From the NCBI GenBank assembly GCA_050729815.1, contig JBOHLV010000132.1, positions 1 through 14,907 of the forward strand: DNA of 14,907 nt. Direction: 5' to 3'. Positions 1 to 6,776 of this stretch are shown one piece after another. The translations under genes and the position numbers were made by a program. The stretch is from JAATGI01 sp050729815. Its GTDB lineage: Bacteria; Pseudomonadota; Alphaproteobacteria; ATCC43930; CGMCC-115725. The notes beneath the pieces were generated by a model that did no database searches, was not told the origin of the DNA, and saw nothing but the letters and a program-made list of their open reading frames with translations. Position 1 is the stretch's first letter. Each line of letters opens with the position of its first letter.

Positions 1-397
1 GCGCCGGCGCCGGTTCGGGCGCGGGGGCCGGCTTCACCACGGGCTTCGGCTTTGGTTGCGGCTTGGGTTCCGGCTTGGGCGGCGTCGGCGCCGGTCGTTG
101 AAGCTGGGTCGGCGGCTTGGGCGGCGCCGGCCTAGGCGGCACCGGCTTCGGCTTGGGTTTCGGCTTCGGTGCCGGTGTCGGCGGCGTTTCGGTCACCTTC
201 GGCTTCGCATGCAGCTTCGGCGGCGTATGGGTGATTTGGGTGGCGCGGGTCTCCGGCCCGATCTTCACGATCTGGACGACGAGCGGCGTTGCCGCGGGCA
301 GCGGTTGGCGGAACAGATCGGGCAGGCCGAACACGAACAGCAGCACCAGGACGAGGTGCAGAAATCCCGATGCGATATAGCCATTGCGCCGCGGCAT
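1..397 (-). CDS. tolA: TolA, N-terminal part (cut by window edge)
   Basis: This is the N-terminal portion (about 132 codons) of the inner-membrane TolA protein, which spans the periplasm and links the TolQR motor to TolB-Pal during envelope constriction. It was translated by hand from the ATG at 397 down to the left edge. Residues about 8-26 (ASGFLHLVLVLLFVFGLP region) form one membrane anchor, followed by a short periplasmic stretch and then a Pro/Lys-rich tract built of PKP and KPKP units from about residue 75 on. That composition fits the TolA stalk, here proline-rich rather than the Ala/Lys/Glu helix of enterobacteria. The start lies 4 bp after the tolR stop, so it is in the tol operon. 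The C-terminal TolB/Pal-binding domain is outside the window, so the identity rests on the anchor, the stalk and the position. Confidence 0.85.
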   Translation of the reverse strand, partial: MPRRNGYIASGFLHLVLVLLFVFGLPDLFRQPLPAATPLVVQIVKIGPETRATQITHTPPKLHAKPKVTETPPTPAPKPKPKPKPVPPRPAPPKPPTQLQRPAPTPPKPEPKPQPKPKPVVKPAPAPEPAPA

Positions 398-401
398 CGC
401 G

Positions 402-893
402 TCAGGGCTGCTTCCCCGCGTTGCCATTATCGGCTCCACTGGCCTGACCCGCCGGTGGGGTCGTCACCGGCTCGGTGATAAGCGAGACCTTGTTGAAGCC
501 GGCGGCGCTCACCATGCCCATCACCTGCATCACCCGGCCATAGCTGATCGCCTGGTCGCCGCGAACATAGATGTCGGCATTGGGATTGGCCTTGGTGATG
601 GCTTCGAGGCGCGGCACGAGCTGGTCGTCCCCCACCGGCGCGTTCTGCAGGAAGAGCTTGCCTTGCGCGTTGACGGTGATGACCAGCGGCTGTTGCGGCT
701 GATTGATGGCGGGCGCCTCGGTCTTGGGCAGATCGACCGGCACGCCGACCGTCAGGAGCGGCGCCGCCACCATGAAGATCACCAGCAGCACCAGCATGAC
801 ATCGACCATCGGCGTCACGTTGATCTCGCTCATCGGCCGATACTTGCCGAGCCGGTCGTTGCCATTGCGGCTTTGGGCGAGATGAGCGGCCAT
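402..893 (-). CDS. tolR: TolR, proton-channel subunit of the Tol motor
   Basis: The 163-aa protein belongs to the ExbD/TolR family: one N-terminal membrane helix followed by a periplasmic domain. The family signature SEINVTPMVDVMLVLLVIFM is at residues 22-41, and Asp31 within it is the membrane aspartate needed for proton use in this family. Residues about 29-47 are the helix. The periplasmic part ends with a Pro/Gly/Asn-rich tail of about 25 residues that is probably disordered. The gene begins 3 bp after the tolQ stop and ends 4 bp before tolA, so the three are one operon. ExbD is the close alternative, but the neighbours ybgC, tolQ and tolA decide for TolR. Confidence 0.95.
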   Translation of the reverse strand: MAAHLAQSRNGNDRLGKYRPMSEINVTPMVDVMLVLLVIFMVAAPLLTVGVPVDLPKTEAPAINQPQQPLVITVNAQGKLFLQNAPVGDDQLVPRLEAITKANPNADIYVRGDQAISYGRVMQVMGMVSAAGFNKVSLITEPVTTPPAGQASGADNGNAGKQP

Positions 894-896
894 GAG

Positions 897-1625
897 CTAA
901 ACCTTCTCTTCGAGCTGTCGCGACAGGATGGCGCTAAACTCGGTGGCGAAGCCGTCGAGCCGGCCGGCGTAACGGCCGAAATCGGTCGAGAACTTATTAT
1001 AGGCGATGACCGCGGGGATCGCCGCGACCAGCCCGAGCGCGGTCGCGAACAGCGATTCGGCAATCCCCGGCGCGACCACGGCGAGGCTGGTGTTCTTGGC
1101 GGCGGCGATCGACTGAAAGCTGTCCATGATGCCCCAGACGGTGCCGAAGAGGCCGACAAACGGCGCCGTCGAACCGACCGTCGCGAGGAACGGCATGAAG
1201 CGCTCAAGCCGGTCCATCTCGCGTCCCATGGTGAGCTGCATCACTCGCTCGACCCGTTCCTGAAGGCTCGATCTTATGCCGCTGTTGGGCAATCGGCCGC
1301 GTGCGGCGGCCCGGCGCCATTCCCGCATCGCCGCGGCAAAGATCGCCGACATCGGATCCGTCGGCCGGGTGCCGATGCGGTCATAGAGATCGTCGAGCGA
1401 GCCGCCCGACCAGAAGCTTTCCTCGAAACTCTCGGCGTCGCGCCGTAGCCGCCGCAGCTTCGTGAGCTTGTCGAAGATCACCGCCCACGACCAGAACGAG
1501 GCGAGCAGCAACAGCAGCAGCACGATCTTGACGATGAGATCGGCATGCAAAACCAAGGTCACGATGGAGAGATCGTGCGGTACGGCCCCCCCGAGCATGA
1601 CGGGAACGACGCTAGAACCCTGCAT
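897..1625 (-). CDS. tolQ: TolQ, proton-channel subunit of the Tol motor
   Basis: TolQ is the polytopic MotA/TolQ/ExbB-family protein that forms the inner-membrane proton channel with TolR and energises TolA. The 242-aa product has three hydrophobic segments (about residues 21-45, 143-165 and 185-210), and the family motif GSTAPFVGLFGTVWGI is at 151-166. The frame stays open to 1808, but the extra 61 residues are Arg/Ser-rich shadow of ybgC. The ATG at 1625 precedes a normal TolQ N-terminus (VPHDLSIVTLVLHADLIVKI). An ATG at 1598 is a possible shorter start. The chosen start overlaps the 3' end of ybgC by 14 bp, which suggests translational coupling. Confidence 0.95.
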   Translation of the reverse strand: MQGSSVVPVMLGGAVPHDLSIVTLVLHADLIVKIVLLLLLLASFWSWAVIFDKLTKLRRLRRDAESFEESFWSGGSLDDLYDRIGTRPTDPMSAIFAAAMREWRRAAARGRLPNSGIRSSLQERVERVMQLTMGREMDRLERFMPFLATVGSTAPFVGLFGTVWGIMDSFQSIAAAKNTSLAVVAPGIAESLFATALGLVAAIPAVIAYNKFSTDFGRYAGRLDGFATEFSAILSRQLEEKV

Positions 1626-2049
1626 AATGTATCTGTCCCAGAAGATGATCGCGAGGCGTGGCGAACGCGGATTTGATCGCAGATGGCAGCCGCGACGGCC
1701 GGCCGTCGCGCGAAATACAGGCGATCTTGAGGTCGAGGCGGACCAGCGTGCGATGGTCGCGGCAAACCTCCTGATCGAGATCGAGCGAGGCGCCACCGAG
1801 GCGCTCAAGCCGGGTCACGACGGTAAGCGCGTCATCGAGCCGGGCCGGCCCGAGAAACTCCGCCATGAGCCGCCGCACCACGAACATCAACCCGGTTTCC
1901 TCGCGCAGCCGATCCTGCTCGATGCCGGCGGCGCGCAGCATCTCGGTGCGGGCGCGTTCGGCGAATTTGAGGTAGTTGGCATGATATACGAGGCCACCGG
2001 CGTCGGTATCCTCCCAATAAACGCGCAAATGGAAGAGATGCGGGCTCAC
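1612..2049 (-). CDS. ybgC: YbgC, Tol-Pal-associated acyl-CoA thioesterase
   Basis: This is a 145-aa hot-dog-fold thioesterase of the YbgC/4-hydroxybenzoyl-CoA thioesterase family. The signature YWEDTDAGGLVYHANYLKF is at residues 11-29; by comparison with the family, Asp16 is the catalytic acid. ERARTEML follows as expected. Family members hydrolyse acyl-CoA or acyl-ACP and are encoded at the head of tol-pal operons. The start codon is GTG at 2049, and it overlaps the ruvB TGA by 4 bp (GTGA). The 3' end overlaps tolQ by 14 bp. Length and motifs are normal; the substrate cannot be read from sequence. Confidence 0.93.
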   Translation of the reverse strand: MSPHLFHLRVYWEDTDAGGLVYHANYLKFAERARTEMLRAAGIEQDRLREETGLMFVVRRLMAEFLGPARLDDALTVVTRLERLGGASLDLDQEVCRDHRTLVRLDLKIACISRDGRPSRLPSAIKSAFATPRDHLLGQIHYAGF

Positions 2050-3107
2050 GACGCCGCCTCGTCGTCATCGCCGGGAAGCAGGTCGAGCTGCGCCGCGCGC
2101 GGCGGGCGCAGCGGCGTCAGCCCCAGATGGCGATAGCCGCGATCGGTCAAAAGCCGGCCGCGCGAGCTGCGCTGCACCAGGCCTTCCTGCAAGAGATAGG
2201 GCTCGATCACCTCCTCGATCACGTCGCGTTCGTCCGCGAGGGCGGCCGCCAGGGTCTCCGCGCCGACCGGGCCGCCGCCATAGCTTTCGGCGATGCAGGC
2301 GAGGTAGCGCCGGTCGATCGCATCGAGCCCCTGCCGGTCGATATCGAGCCGCAGGAGCGCCGAATCGGCAACCCGCGCATCGACGCGGGGCGTGCCCGCC
2401 ACCGCGGCAAAGTCGCGCACCCGGCGCAGGAGGCGCACCGCGATCCTGGGCGTGCCACGGGCGCGGCGCGCGATCTCGGCGGCACCGTCGGGCGCGAGCG
2501 CCATATCGAGGATCGCGGCACCGCGCGCGACGATGCGGCCGAGTTCCTCGGATGTATAGAAATCGAGGCGCAAGGGAATGCCGAAACGCTCCCGCAATGG
2601 CCGAGTGATGAGGCCCGAGCGCGTGGTCGCGCCGATGAGGGTGAAGGGCTGAAGATCGATCCGCATCGAGCGCGCCGCCGGCCCCTCGCCGATGATGATG
2701 TCGAGCTGAAAATCCTCGATCGCGGGATAGAGCACTTCCTCGACCGCCGGCGCGAGGCGATGGATCTCGTCGATGAAGAGGACGTCGTGCGATTCGAGAT
2801 TGGTCAGCAGCGCGGCCAAATCGCCGGCGCGCTGAATCACCGGCCCCGAAGTGGCGCGGAAGCCGACCCCCATCTCACGCGCCACGATCTGGGCCAGCGT
2901 CGTCTTGCCGAGGCCCGGCGGCCCATGCAACAGGACATGGTCCAACGGCTCGCGCCGCGCCTTTGCCGCCTGGATGAAGATACGCAGATTCTCGCGCAGC
3001 CCCGCTTGGCCGATGAAATCGTCAAGCGATTGGGGGCGCAGGCCGGTCTCGCCGGCATCGTCATCCTCGCGCCGTTCCCCCGCAACCACGCGGCTCGTCC
3101 CGGTCAT
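2046..3107 (-). CDS. ruvB: RuvB, Holliday junction branch-migration helicase
   Basis: RuvB is the AAA+ motor that drives Holliday-junction branch migration with RuvA. The 353-aa protein has Walker A GPPGLGKTT at 62-70, Walker B FIDEIH at 111-116, sensor 1 GATTRSG at 159-165, the PLRERFGI stretch that carries the arginine finger at about 170-177, and the sensor-2 region GTPRIAVRLLRRVRD. A winged-helix C-terminus follows. The usual RTPRGR of that wing reads RSSRGR here, a small deviation. The N-terminal extension is rich in Asp/Glu/Arg. The ATG overlaps the ruvA stop (ATGA, 3104-3107), and its own stop overlaps the ybgC start, so it is translated in a coupled series. Confidence 0.98.
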   Translation of the reverse strand: MTGTSRVVAGERREDDDAGETGLRPQSLDDFIGQAGLRENLRIFIQAAKARREPLDHVLLHGPPGLGKTTLAQIVAREMGVGFRATSGPVIQRAGDLAALLTNLESHDVLFIDEIHRLAPAVEEVLYPAIEDFQLDIIIGEGPAARSMRIDLQPFTLIGATTRSGLITRPLRERFGIPLRLDFYTSEELGRIVARGAAILDMALAPDGAAEIARRARGTPRIAVRLLRRVRDFAAVAGTPRVDARVADSALLRLDIDRQGLDAIDRRYLACIAESYGGGPVGAETLAAALADERDVIEEVIEPYLLQEGLVQRSSRGRLLTDRGYRHLGLTPLRPPRAAQLDLLPGDDDEAAS

Positions 3108-3709
3108 CGCCCGAGCTCCCTCAAGCCGCCCTTGATCAAGGCATCGAGCCGGGCGTCGTTGCCGAGCCGAGCCGCCGCCGCCATCACCGCGCCATAGGCC
3201 TCGCTCTTGCCGTAGCCGAGATTGGCGAGCGCCGACACCGCGTCGGCAACGGCGCCGTTCACCGCGGTCGTCGCGCCGCCCCCTGCCCCCGCCGGCGCCA
3301 GCGCGACGCCGCCGGCCTTGTCCTTGAGCTCGATCACGATGCGCTGCGCCAGCTTCGGCCCGACACCGTCGGCGCGGGCGAAGGCGGCCTTGTCCTGGGC
3401 CAGGATCGCGGTCGCCATCGCCGCGGGATCGACGACACCGAGGATCGCCAGCGCGACCCGGCCGCCGACACCCTGTACCGTCGTGAGGAGCCGGAACCAG
3501 CCGCGCTCCACCGCGTCGATGAAACCGAAAAGCTGGATGCGATCCTCGCGTAGATGGGTCTCGATGAGGAGTTTTACCGGCTGACCCGGCTTCGGCGCCT
3601 GGCGCAAGGTCCGCGCCGAGGCATGGACGAGATAGCCGACGCCGCCGACGTCGAGCACCAGCGTCTCCTCGCCGATCTGGTCAATGACTCCCTTCAGCAT
3701 CGCGATCAT
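3104..3709 (-). CDS. ruvA: RuvA, Holliday junction-binding subunit
   Basis: RuvA binds four-way DNA junctions as a tetramer and recruits RuvB. The 201-aa product starts MIAMLKGVIDQIGEETLVLD, the typical OB-fold domain I. Two helix-hairpin-helix motifs follow (TTVQGVGGRVALAIL around 76-90 and ADGVGPKLAQRIVIEL around 113-128). A flexible Gly/Ala linker at about 133-150 leads to domain III (about 152-201), which contacts RuvB. Its stop overlaps the ruvB ATG, and its ATG overlaps the ruvC stop, each by 4 bp, so the three resolvasome subunits are produced from one message. Confidence 0.97.
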   Translation of the reverse strand: MIAMLKGVIDQIGEETLVLDVGGVGYLVHASARTLRQAPKPGQPVKLLIETHLREDRIQLFGFIDAVERGWFRLLTTVQGVGGRVALAILGVVDPAAMATAILAQDKAAFARADGVGPKLAQRIVIELKDKAGGVALAPAGAGGGATTAVNGAVADAVSALANLGYGKSEAYGAVMAAAARLGNDARLDALIKGGLRELGR

Positions 3710-4209
3710 GGCGCCGCCGCCGCCGCCCGGCCCAAGGCGCGTTGCGTCTGAAGATGATGCGCATGGCAGATCGCGACCGCGAGGGCGTCGGCGGCATCGG
3801 CCGCGGCAACCGTCCCCGGCAGCAGCATCCGCACCATCACCTCGATCTGATGCTTATCGGCATGGCCGGCGCCGACCACCGCCTTCTTGATGAGGTTCGC
3901 CGAATATTCGGCGACCGGGATGCCACGTAAGGCCGGCGCCAGCAACACGACGCCGCGCGCCGCGCCGAGTTTCAGAGTCGAGCCGGGGTTGCGGTTCAAA
4001 AAGGTCTCCTCGACCGCGGCTTCATCCGGGCGATATTCCGCCATCACCCGCCCCAGCCCCTCGAACAGCGCGACGAGACGCTCGGCCAGGGAACCGTCGG
4101 CGCGGGCATGGACGGCACCGTCGGCGATATGGCGAAGGCGATTGCCATCGACCGCCACCACGCCCCAGCCGGTATGGCGCAAGCCGGGATCGAGGCCGAT
4201 GATCCGCAT
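3706..4209 (-). CDS. ruvC: RuvC, Holliday junction endonuclease
   Basis: RuvC is the RNase H-fold dimer that cuts Holliday junctions symmetrically. Motifs are MRIIGLDPGLRHTGWG at the N-terminus, AVEETFLNRNPGSTLKLG in the middle and ADAADALAVAICHAHH near the end. Together these give the four acidic metal ligands: D7, E67, D138 and D141 when counted from the ATG at 4209. The frame also allows a GTG start at 4239 that would overlap the yebC stop by 4 bp and add MKREGQGQGA. I prefer the ATG because RuvC proteins begin at this MR(I/V)xGLDPG. An AAGGTG ribosome-binding-like stretch lies just before it, inside the extra codons. The GTG remains possible. Confidence 0.96.
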   Translation of the reverse strand: MRIIGLDPGLRHTGWGVVAVDGNRLRHIADGAVHARADGSLAERLVALFEGLGRVMAEYRPDEAAVEETFLNRNPGSTLKLGAARGVVLLAPALRGIPVAEYSANLIKKAVVGAGHADKHQIEVMVRMLLPGTVAAADAADALAVAICHAHHLQTQRALGRAAAAAP

Positions 4210-4235
4210 CGCACCTTGCCCCTGTCCCTCGCGCT

Positions 4236-4985
4236 TCACCCGCTCAGCCGTGCCATGGCTTCGTCGGACATCTCGAAATTGGCATAGACGTTCTGGACAT
4301 CATCGCTGTCATCCAGGGTTTCAAGCAGCTTAATCAGCGACTCGGCAGCCTCGTCCTCGACCGGCGCCGTAGTCTTCGGCTTCCAGACGAGGCGTGCCGA
4401 GGTCGCCGGACCGAAATCGCGCTCCAAGGCATCGCGTACGGCGTTGAGATCGTCGGGCGCGCAGATGACGCGATGGCCATCGTCATCGCTCTCGACATTC
4501 TCCGCGCCGGCCTCGACCGCGGCCTCGAACATGAGGTCGCTTGAGGTGGCACCGGCGGCATAGTCGATCTCGCCGATATGATCGAAGAGGAAGCCGACGC
4601 TGTTGCTCTCACCCAAATTGCCGCCCGACTTGGCAAAGGCGGCGCGGACCTCGCTCGCGGTGCGATTGCGATTATCGGTCAAGGCCTCGACGATGACGGC
4701 GACGCCGCCAGGACCATAGCCTTCGTAACGGATTTCCTCGAAATTGTCGGCGCCGTCCTCGCCCGAGCCGCGCTTCACCGCGCGCTCGACCGTGTCCTTC
4801 GACATATTGGCGGCACGCGCCGCCAGCACCGCAGCCCGAAGCCGCGGATTGGCGGCGGGATCGGGCAGGCCGGTGCGCGCCGCCGTCGTGAGCTCGCGGA
4901 TCAGCTTGGTGAACACCTTGGCGCGCTTTTTGTCCTGCGCGCCTTTGCGGTACATGATGTTCTTGAATTGCGAATGGCCGGCCAT
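4236..4985 (-). CDS. yebC: YebC/TACO1-family protein
   Basis: This is a full-length (249 aa) YebC/PmpR/TACO1-family protein. The start MAGHSQFKNIMYRKGAQDKK and the segments FTKLIRELTTAARTG, NPRLRAAVLAARAANM and EIRYEGYGPGGVAVIVEALT are all family hallmarks. Members have been described as transcriptional regulators and, more recently, as factors that help ribosomes through difficult peptide sequences; which applies here cannot be told from sequence. It heads the ruvCAB-ybgC-tol train, as is common in proteobacteria. The ATG at 4985 is the conserved start. Its ribosome-binding site is weak: an AGGA lies about 17 nt upstream and nothing better is closer. Confidence 0.97.
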   Translation of the reverse strand: MAGHSQFKNIMYRKGAQDKKRAKVFTKLIRELTTAARTGLPDPAANPRLRAAVLAARAANMSKDTVERAVKRGSGEDGADNFEEIRYEGYGPGGVAVIVEALTDNRNRTASEVRAAFAKSGGNLGESNSVGFLFDHIGEIDYAAGATSSDLMFEAAVEAGAENVESDDDGHRVICAPDDLNAVRDALERDFGPATSARLVWKPKTTAPVEDEAAESLIKLLETLDDSDDVQNVYANFEMSDEAMARLSG

Positions 4986-5022
4986 GACAAGGAAGCTAGA
5001 TCCTGGGAGGTATGCGACCGCT

Positions 5023-5028
5023 AATATA
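5023..5028 (-). promoter_or_regulatory. Candidate -10 element upstream of yebC
   Basis: On the minus strand the sequence TAGTATATTAG contains TATATT (5 of 6 matches to TATAAT) in an otherwise GC-rich gap (4986-5113). It would start a transcript about 30 nt before the yebC ATG. No good -35 hexamer is seen: TTACGG lies 18 bp upstream and matches poorly. The gap is also the only sizeable break between the two minus-strand gene blocks, which makes it a reasonable place for the operon promoter. The call is inference from base composition and position. Confidence 0.35.
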
Positions 5029-5113
5029 CTACAGATTGGGGATTAGCCGTAACTGGCTACCCAGCCGCAGATACAGACCCAATATGGCAGGATTACGGCG
5101 GAACGCGCCCGAA

Positions 5114-5383
5114 TCAAACGCCGCCGCGACCGCCGCCGACCTCGTCGTCGAAGCCTTGCCGGCTGCTGTAGAAGATGAGGGTCATGAGGCCGATGCCGAG
5201 CGCGCCTGTAAGGACGACGCCGAGAGCGAGCGCGATCACCGCGGCGACGCTCAAATCGGAATCGCGCAAGCTGAACCAGGCATAGACGCCGATGCAGAAA
5301 AGGCAGGCGACGAACACGGCCACCCCGACATGAAAGCTGCGGCGGGCGGCGTCACGGCGCGCGGCGGCGCGCGGCAGGGGCAT
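5114..5383 (-). CDS. Small two-helix inner-membrane protein, function unknown
   Basis: This 89-aa protein is not recognised with confidence. A basic N-terminus (PLPRAAARRDAARRSF) is followed by a hydrophobic helix at about residues 17-38 (VGVAVFVACLFCIGVYAWF), a short polar loop (SLRDSDLS) and a second helix at about 45-70. The C-terminus is FYSSRQGFDDEVGGGRGGV, a Gly/Asp-rich tail. The positive-inside rule puts the N-terminus in the cytoplasm, so both ends are probably cytoplasmic. The frame is open to 5494, but the extra part is Arg-rich shadow of the phosphoesterase gene. The ATG at 5383 is 2 bp after that gene's stop, so the two are probably cotranscribed. Confidence 0.7.
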   Translation of the reverse strand: MPLPRAAARRDAARRSFHVGVAVFVACLFCIGVYAWFSLRDSDLSVAAVIALALGVVLTGALGIGLMTLIFYSSRQGFDDEVGGGRGGV

Positions 5384-5385
5384 CG

Positions 5386-6204
5386 TCACCGCGCCGCGAT
5401 CGGCCAAGCCGGTGCGAGGCGGCCGCCGAGCCGCAACGGCGCGACATGACGGGCGAGCCCGGTCGAATCGTCGGTCTCGACAAAGACCGCGCACAATGTC
5501 GCCTCGCCGTCGGCGACCTGTGGCCGCTCGCCCGGCATCTTGGTGACGAAGCGGGCGATGATGGCCTCCTTCTTCAATCCGATCACGGAATCATAATCGC
5601 CGCACATGCCGGCGTCGGATTGATAGGCGGTGCCGCCGGCGAGGATGCGATGGTCGCCGCTCGGCACATGGGAATGGGTGCCGATCACGGCCGAGGCGCG
5701 GCCATCGCAGAAATGGCCCATCGCCGTCTTCTCCGAGGTGGCTTCGGCATGAAAATCAACCAGGATCGCCGCGACCTTGCCAAGCGGATATTGGGCCAGC
5801 AACGCATCGACGGCGCGGAACGGATCGTCGATCGCATCCATGAAAATCCGGCCCATCGCGTTGATGACAAGGATGTCGCGGCCGTCCCCGGCTCTGAAGA
5901 CGCCATGGCCTGTGCCGGGCGTCCCAGGGGGAAAGTTCTCCGGCCTGAGGAGACGGGCATCGTCCGGGATATAGGGGATGATCTCGCGCTTGTCCCAGGA
6001 ATGATTGCCGCCGGTGATGACATCGGCGCCAGCCTCATAGAGATCGCGGCAATTATCGGGCGTGATGCCGAAGCCATGGGCCGCGTTCTCGCCATTGACG
6101 ACCACGAAATCGAGCGCCAACTCGTGGCGCAGGCGGGTAAGGTTCCGCGTTACCACCTCGCGACCCGACCGCCCCATGACATCGCCGCACAGCAGGATCC
6201 GCAT
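5386..6204 (-). CDS. TIGR00282/YmdB-family metallophosphoesterase
   Basis: The 272-aa protein is a binuclear metallophosphoesterase of the YmdB/DR1281 type. Family members hydrolyse 2',3'-cyclic nucleotides in vitro, and Bacillus YmdB affects motility and biofilm decisions. The metal and catalytic residues are all present and evenly placed: D8 in LLCGDVMG, E39 and N40 in VNGENAAHGFG, N67 and H68 in GGNHSWD, H152 in DFHAEATSEK, and H177 and H179 in GTHSHVP. No signal peptide is seen, so it is cytoplasmic. The start is supported by a strong GAGGAGG site 4 nt upstream. It follows the 6S RNA candidate and is followed 2 bp later by the small membrane protein. Confidence 0.93.
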   Translation of the reverse strand: MRILLCGDVMGRSGREVVTRNLTRLRHELALDFVVVNGENAAHGFGITPDNCRDLYEAGADVITGGNHSWDKREIIPYIPDDARLLRPENFPPGTPGTGHGVFRAGDGRDILVINAMGRIFMDAIDDPFRAVDALLAQYPLGKVAAILVDFHAEATSEKTAMGHFCDGRASAVIGTHSHVPSGDHRILAGGTAYQSDAGMCGDYDSVIGLKKEAIIARFVTKMPGERPQVADGEATLCAVFVETDDSTGLARHVAPLRLGGRLAPAWPIAAR

Positions 6205-6208
6205 CGCG

Positions 6209-6215
6209 CCTCCTC
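6209..6215 (-). promoter_or_regulatory. Strong ribosome-binding site of the phosphoesterase gene
   Basis: GAGGAGG on the minus strand is 4 nt before the ATG at 6204. It fixes that start and shows that the gene can be translated independently although it lies downstream of a structured RNA. Confidence 0.8.
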
Positions 6216-6234
6216 AATTCGACAATTGCCCAAC

Positions 6235-6255
6235 AAAAGTTCACGCACGTTGAAC
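6235..6255 (-). terminator. Possible weak intrinsic terminator after 6S RNA
   Basis: On the minus strand GTTCA and TGAAC can form a 5-bp stem with a 7-nt loop, followed directly by TTTT (6235-6238). The stem is short and AT-rich, so it would be a weak terminator. Its place just past the 3' side of the 6S closing stem suggests release or processing of the RNA, with read-through into the phosphoesterase gene. Confidence 0.35.
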
Positions 6256-6258
6256 CTA

Positions 6259-6420
6259 GGATGGAGCCGCGACGGCCGTCGGCGTGGCATTACCCTCGCG
6301 GCCCGCTTTCGCAGGTGGGAGCCATATACCGAAACCACGGCTCCGGCAGGGACAGCCCCCTCGAGGTGATTATCGGCCCCGGGGTATCTTGCTGCCTAAC
6401 GCGCCGCGCAGCCCCATCCA
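6259..6420 (-). ncRNA. ssrS: 6S RNA (ssrS) candidate
   Basis: 6S RNA mimics an open promoter and sequesters RNA polymerase holoenzyme. In proteobacteria its gene usually lies just after zapA, as here. The minus strand shows a 13-bp long-range closing stem: GGATGGGGCTGCG at the 5' side (6407-6419) pairs with CGCGGCTCCATCC at the 3' side (6259-6271), using two G-U pairs. Inside it GGCA pairs with TGCC and TACCC with GGGTA, separated by unpaired stretches. A GGAGCC...GGCTCC hairpin and a CCTGC-GAAA-GCGGG tetraloop hairpin are also visible. The length of about 160 nt, the long bulged rod and the location all fit. No long ORF with coding character occupies this strand here. The ends are approximate and no covariance model was run. 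Confidence 0.72.
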
Positions 6421-6433
6421 TTGGAATCCGATG

Positions 6434-6439
6434 TCTATA
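6434..6439 (-). promoter_or_regulatory. Candidate -10 element for 6S RNA
   Basis: TATAGA (4 of 6 matches to TATAAT) overlaps the zapA TAG stop on the minus strand. It would start transcription around 6424-6428, a few nucleotides before the 6S closing stem. A TTGCGG further upstream is 21 bp away, too far for a standard -35. The support is mainly positional. Confidence 0.3.
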
Positions 6440-6776
6440 TCTTGGTCGCCTCGAGACGATCCGCAACCGCGGCGATCCGCTGCGCCAGTGCCCCGATGCC
6501 CTCGGCAAGCCCGGCCCTATCATGACCGTTGCCCGGATGGACGTTTTCGGCCTGGACGTTGCCGTCGGCGCCACCATGCCCTTCAGACAATTCGTCTGCC
6601 ATCGTGAGCAGTGCCATCACCAGCAGGCGGGATTCGCCGATCTGGCCTAACTGGCCGACCAGATCCTTGACGCGCTGATCGACGCCGCGCGCCAGGTCCC
6701 GGATGCGGGCTTCCTCGCCGGGGCCGCAACCGACGACGTAATCGCGGCCGTTCAAGATGATCGTGACCTGCGCCAT
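6435..6776 (-). CDS. zapA: ZapA, cell division protein
   Basis: ZapA binds FtsZ and bundles its filaments at the division site. The 113-aa product has the family N-terminus AQVTIILNGRDYVVGCGPGEE and the heptad-like helix RIRDLARGVDQRVKDLVGQL, followed by SRLLVMALLTMADEL. The C-terminal part is a coiled-coil-prone helix. The start is the ATG at 6776 rather than the TTG one codon upstream, because GGAGG (6781-6785) lies 4 nt before the ATG and would be too close to the TTG. The ATG overlaps the stop of the upstream small gene by one base (TGATG), so the two are translationally coupled. The 6S RNA candidate follows directly. Confidence 0.93.
   Translation of the reverse strand: MAQVTIILNGRDYVVGCGPGEEARIRDLARGVDQRVKDLVGQLGQIGESRLLVMALLTMADELSEGHGGADGNVQAENVHPGNGHDRAGLAEGIGALAQRIAAVADRLEATKI

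Noticed and set aside
1..180. Short repeats of CCGAAGCC type at the left edge, which could look like a tandem array
   Set aside because: They encode the Pro/Lys stalk of TolA and vary at codon third positions, so they are coding low complexity, not a repeat array or CRISPR.
384..1448. Plus-strand open frame of 354 codons opposite tolR and tolQ
   Set aside because: His/Arg/Asp-rich shadow of two certain genes.
1626..1808. N-terminal extension of TolQ by 61 codons
   Set aside because: The extra residues are Arg/Ser-rich shadow of ybgC; TolQ homologues begin near the ATG at 1625.
2127..3197. Plus-strand open frame of 356 codons opposite ruvB
   Set aside because: Shadow of an unmistakable ruvB with all AAA+ motifs.
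5045..5080. GGCT-ACCC-AGCC hairpin as a terminator after the small membrane protein gene
   Set aside because: The stem is only 4 bp and no T-run follows on either strand.
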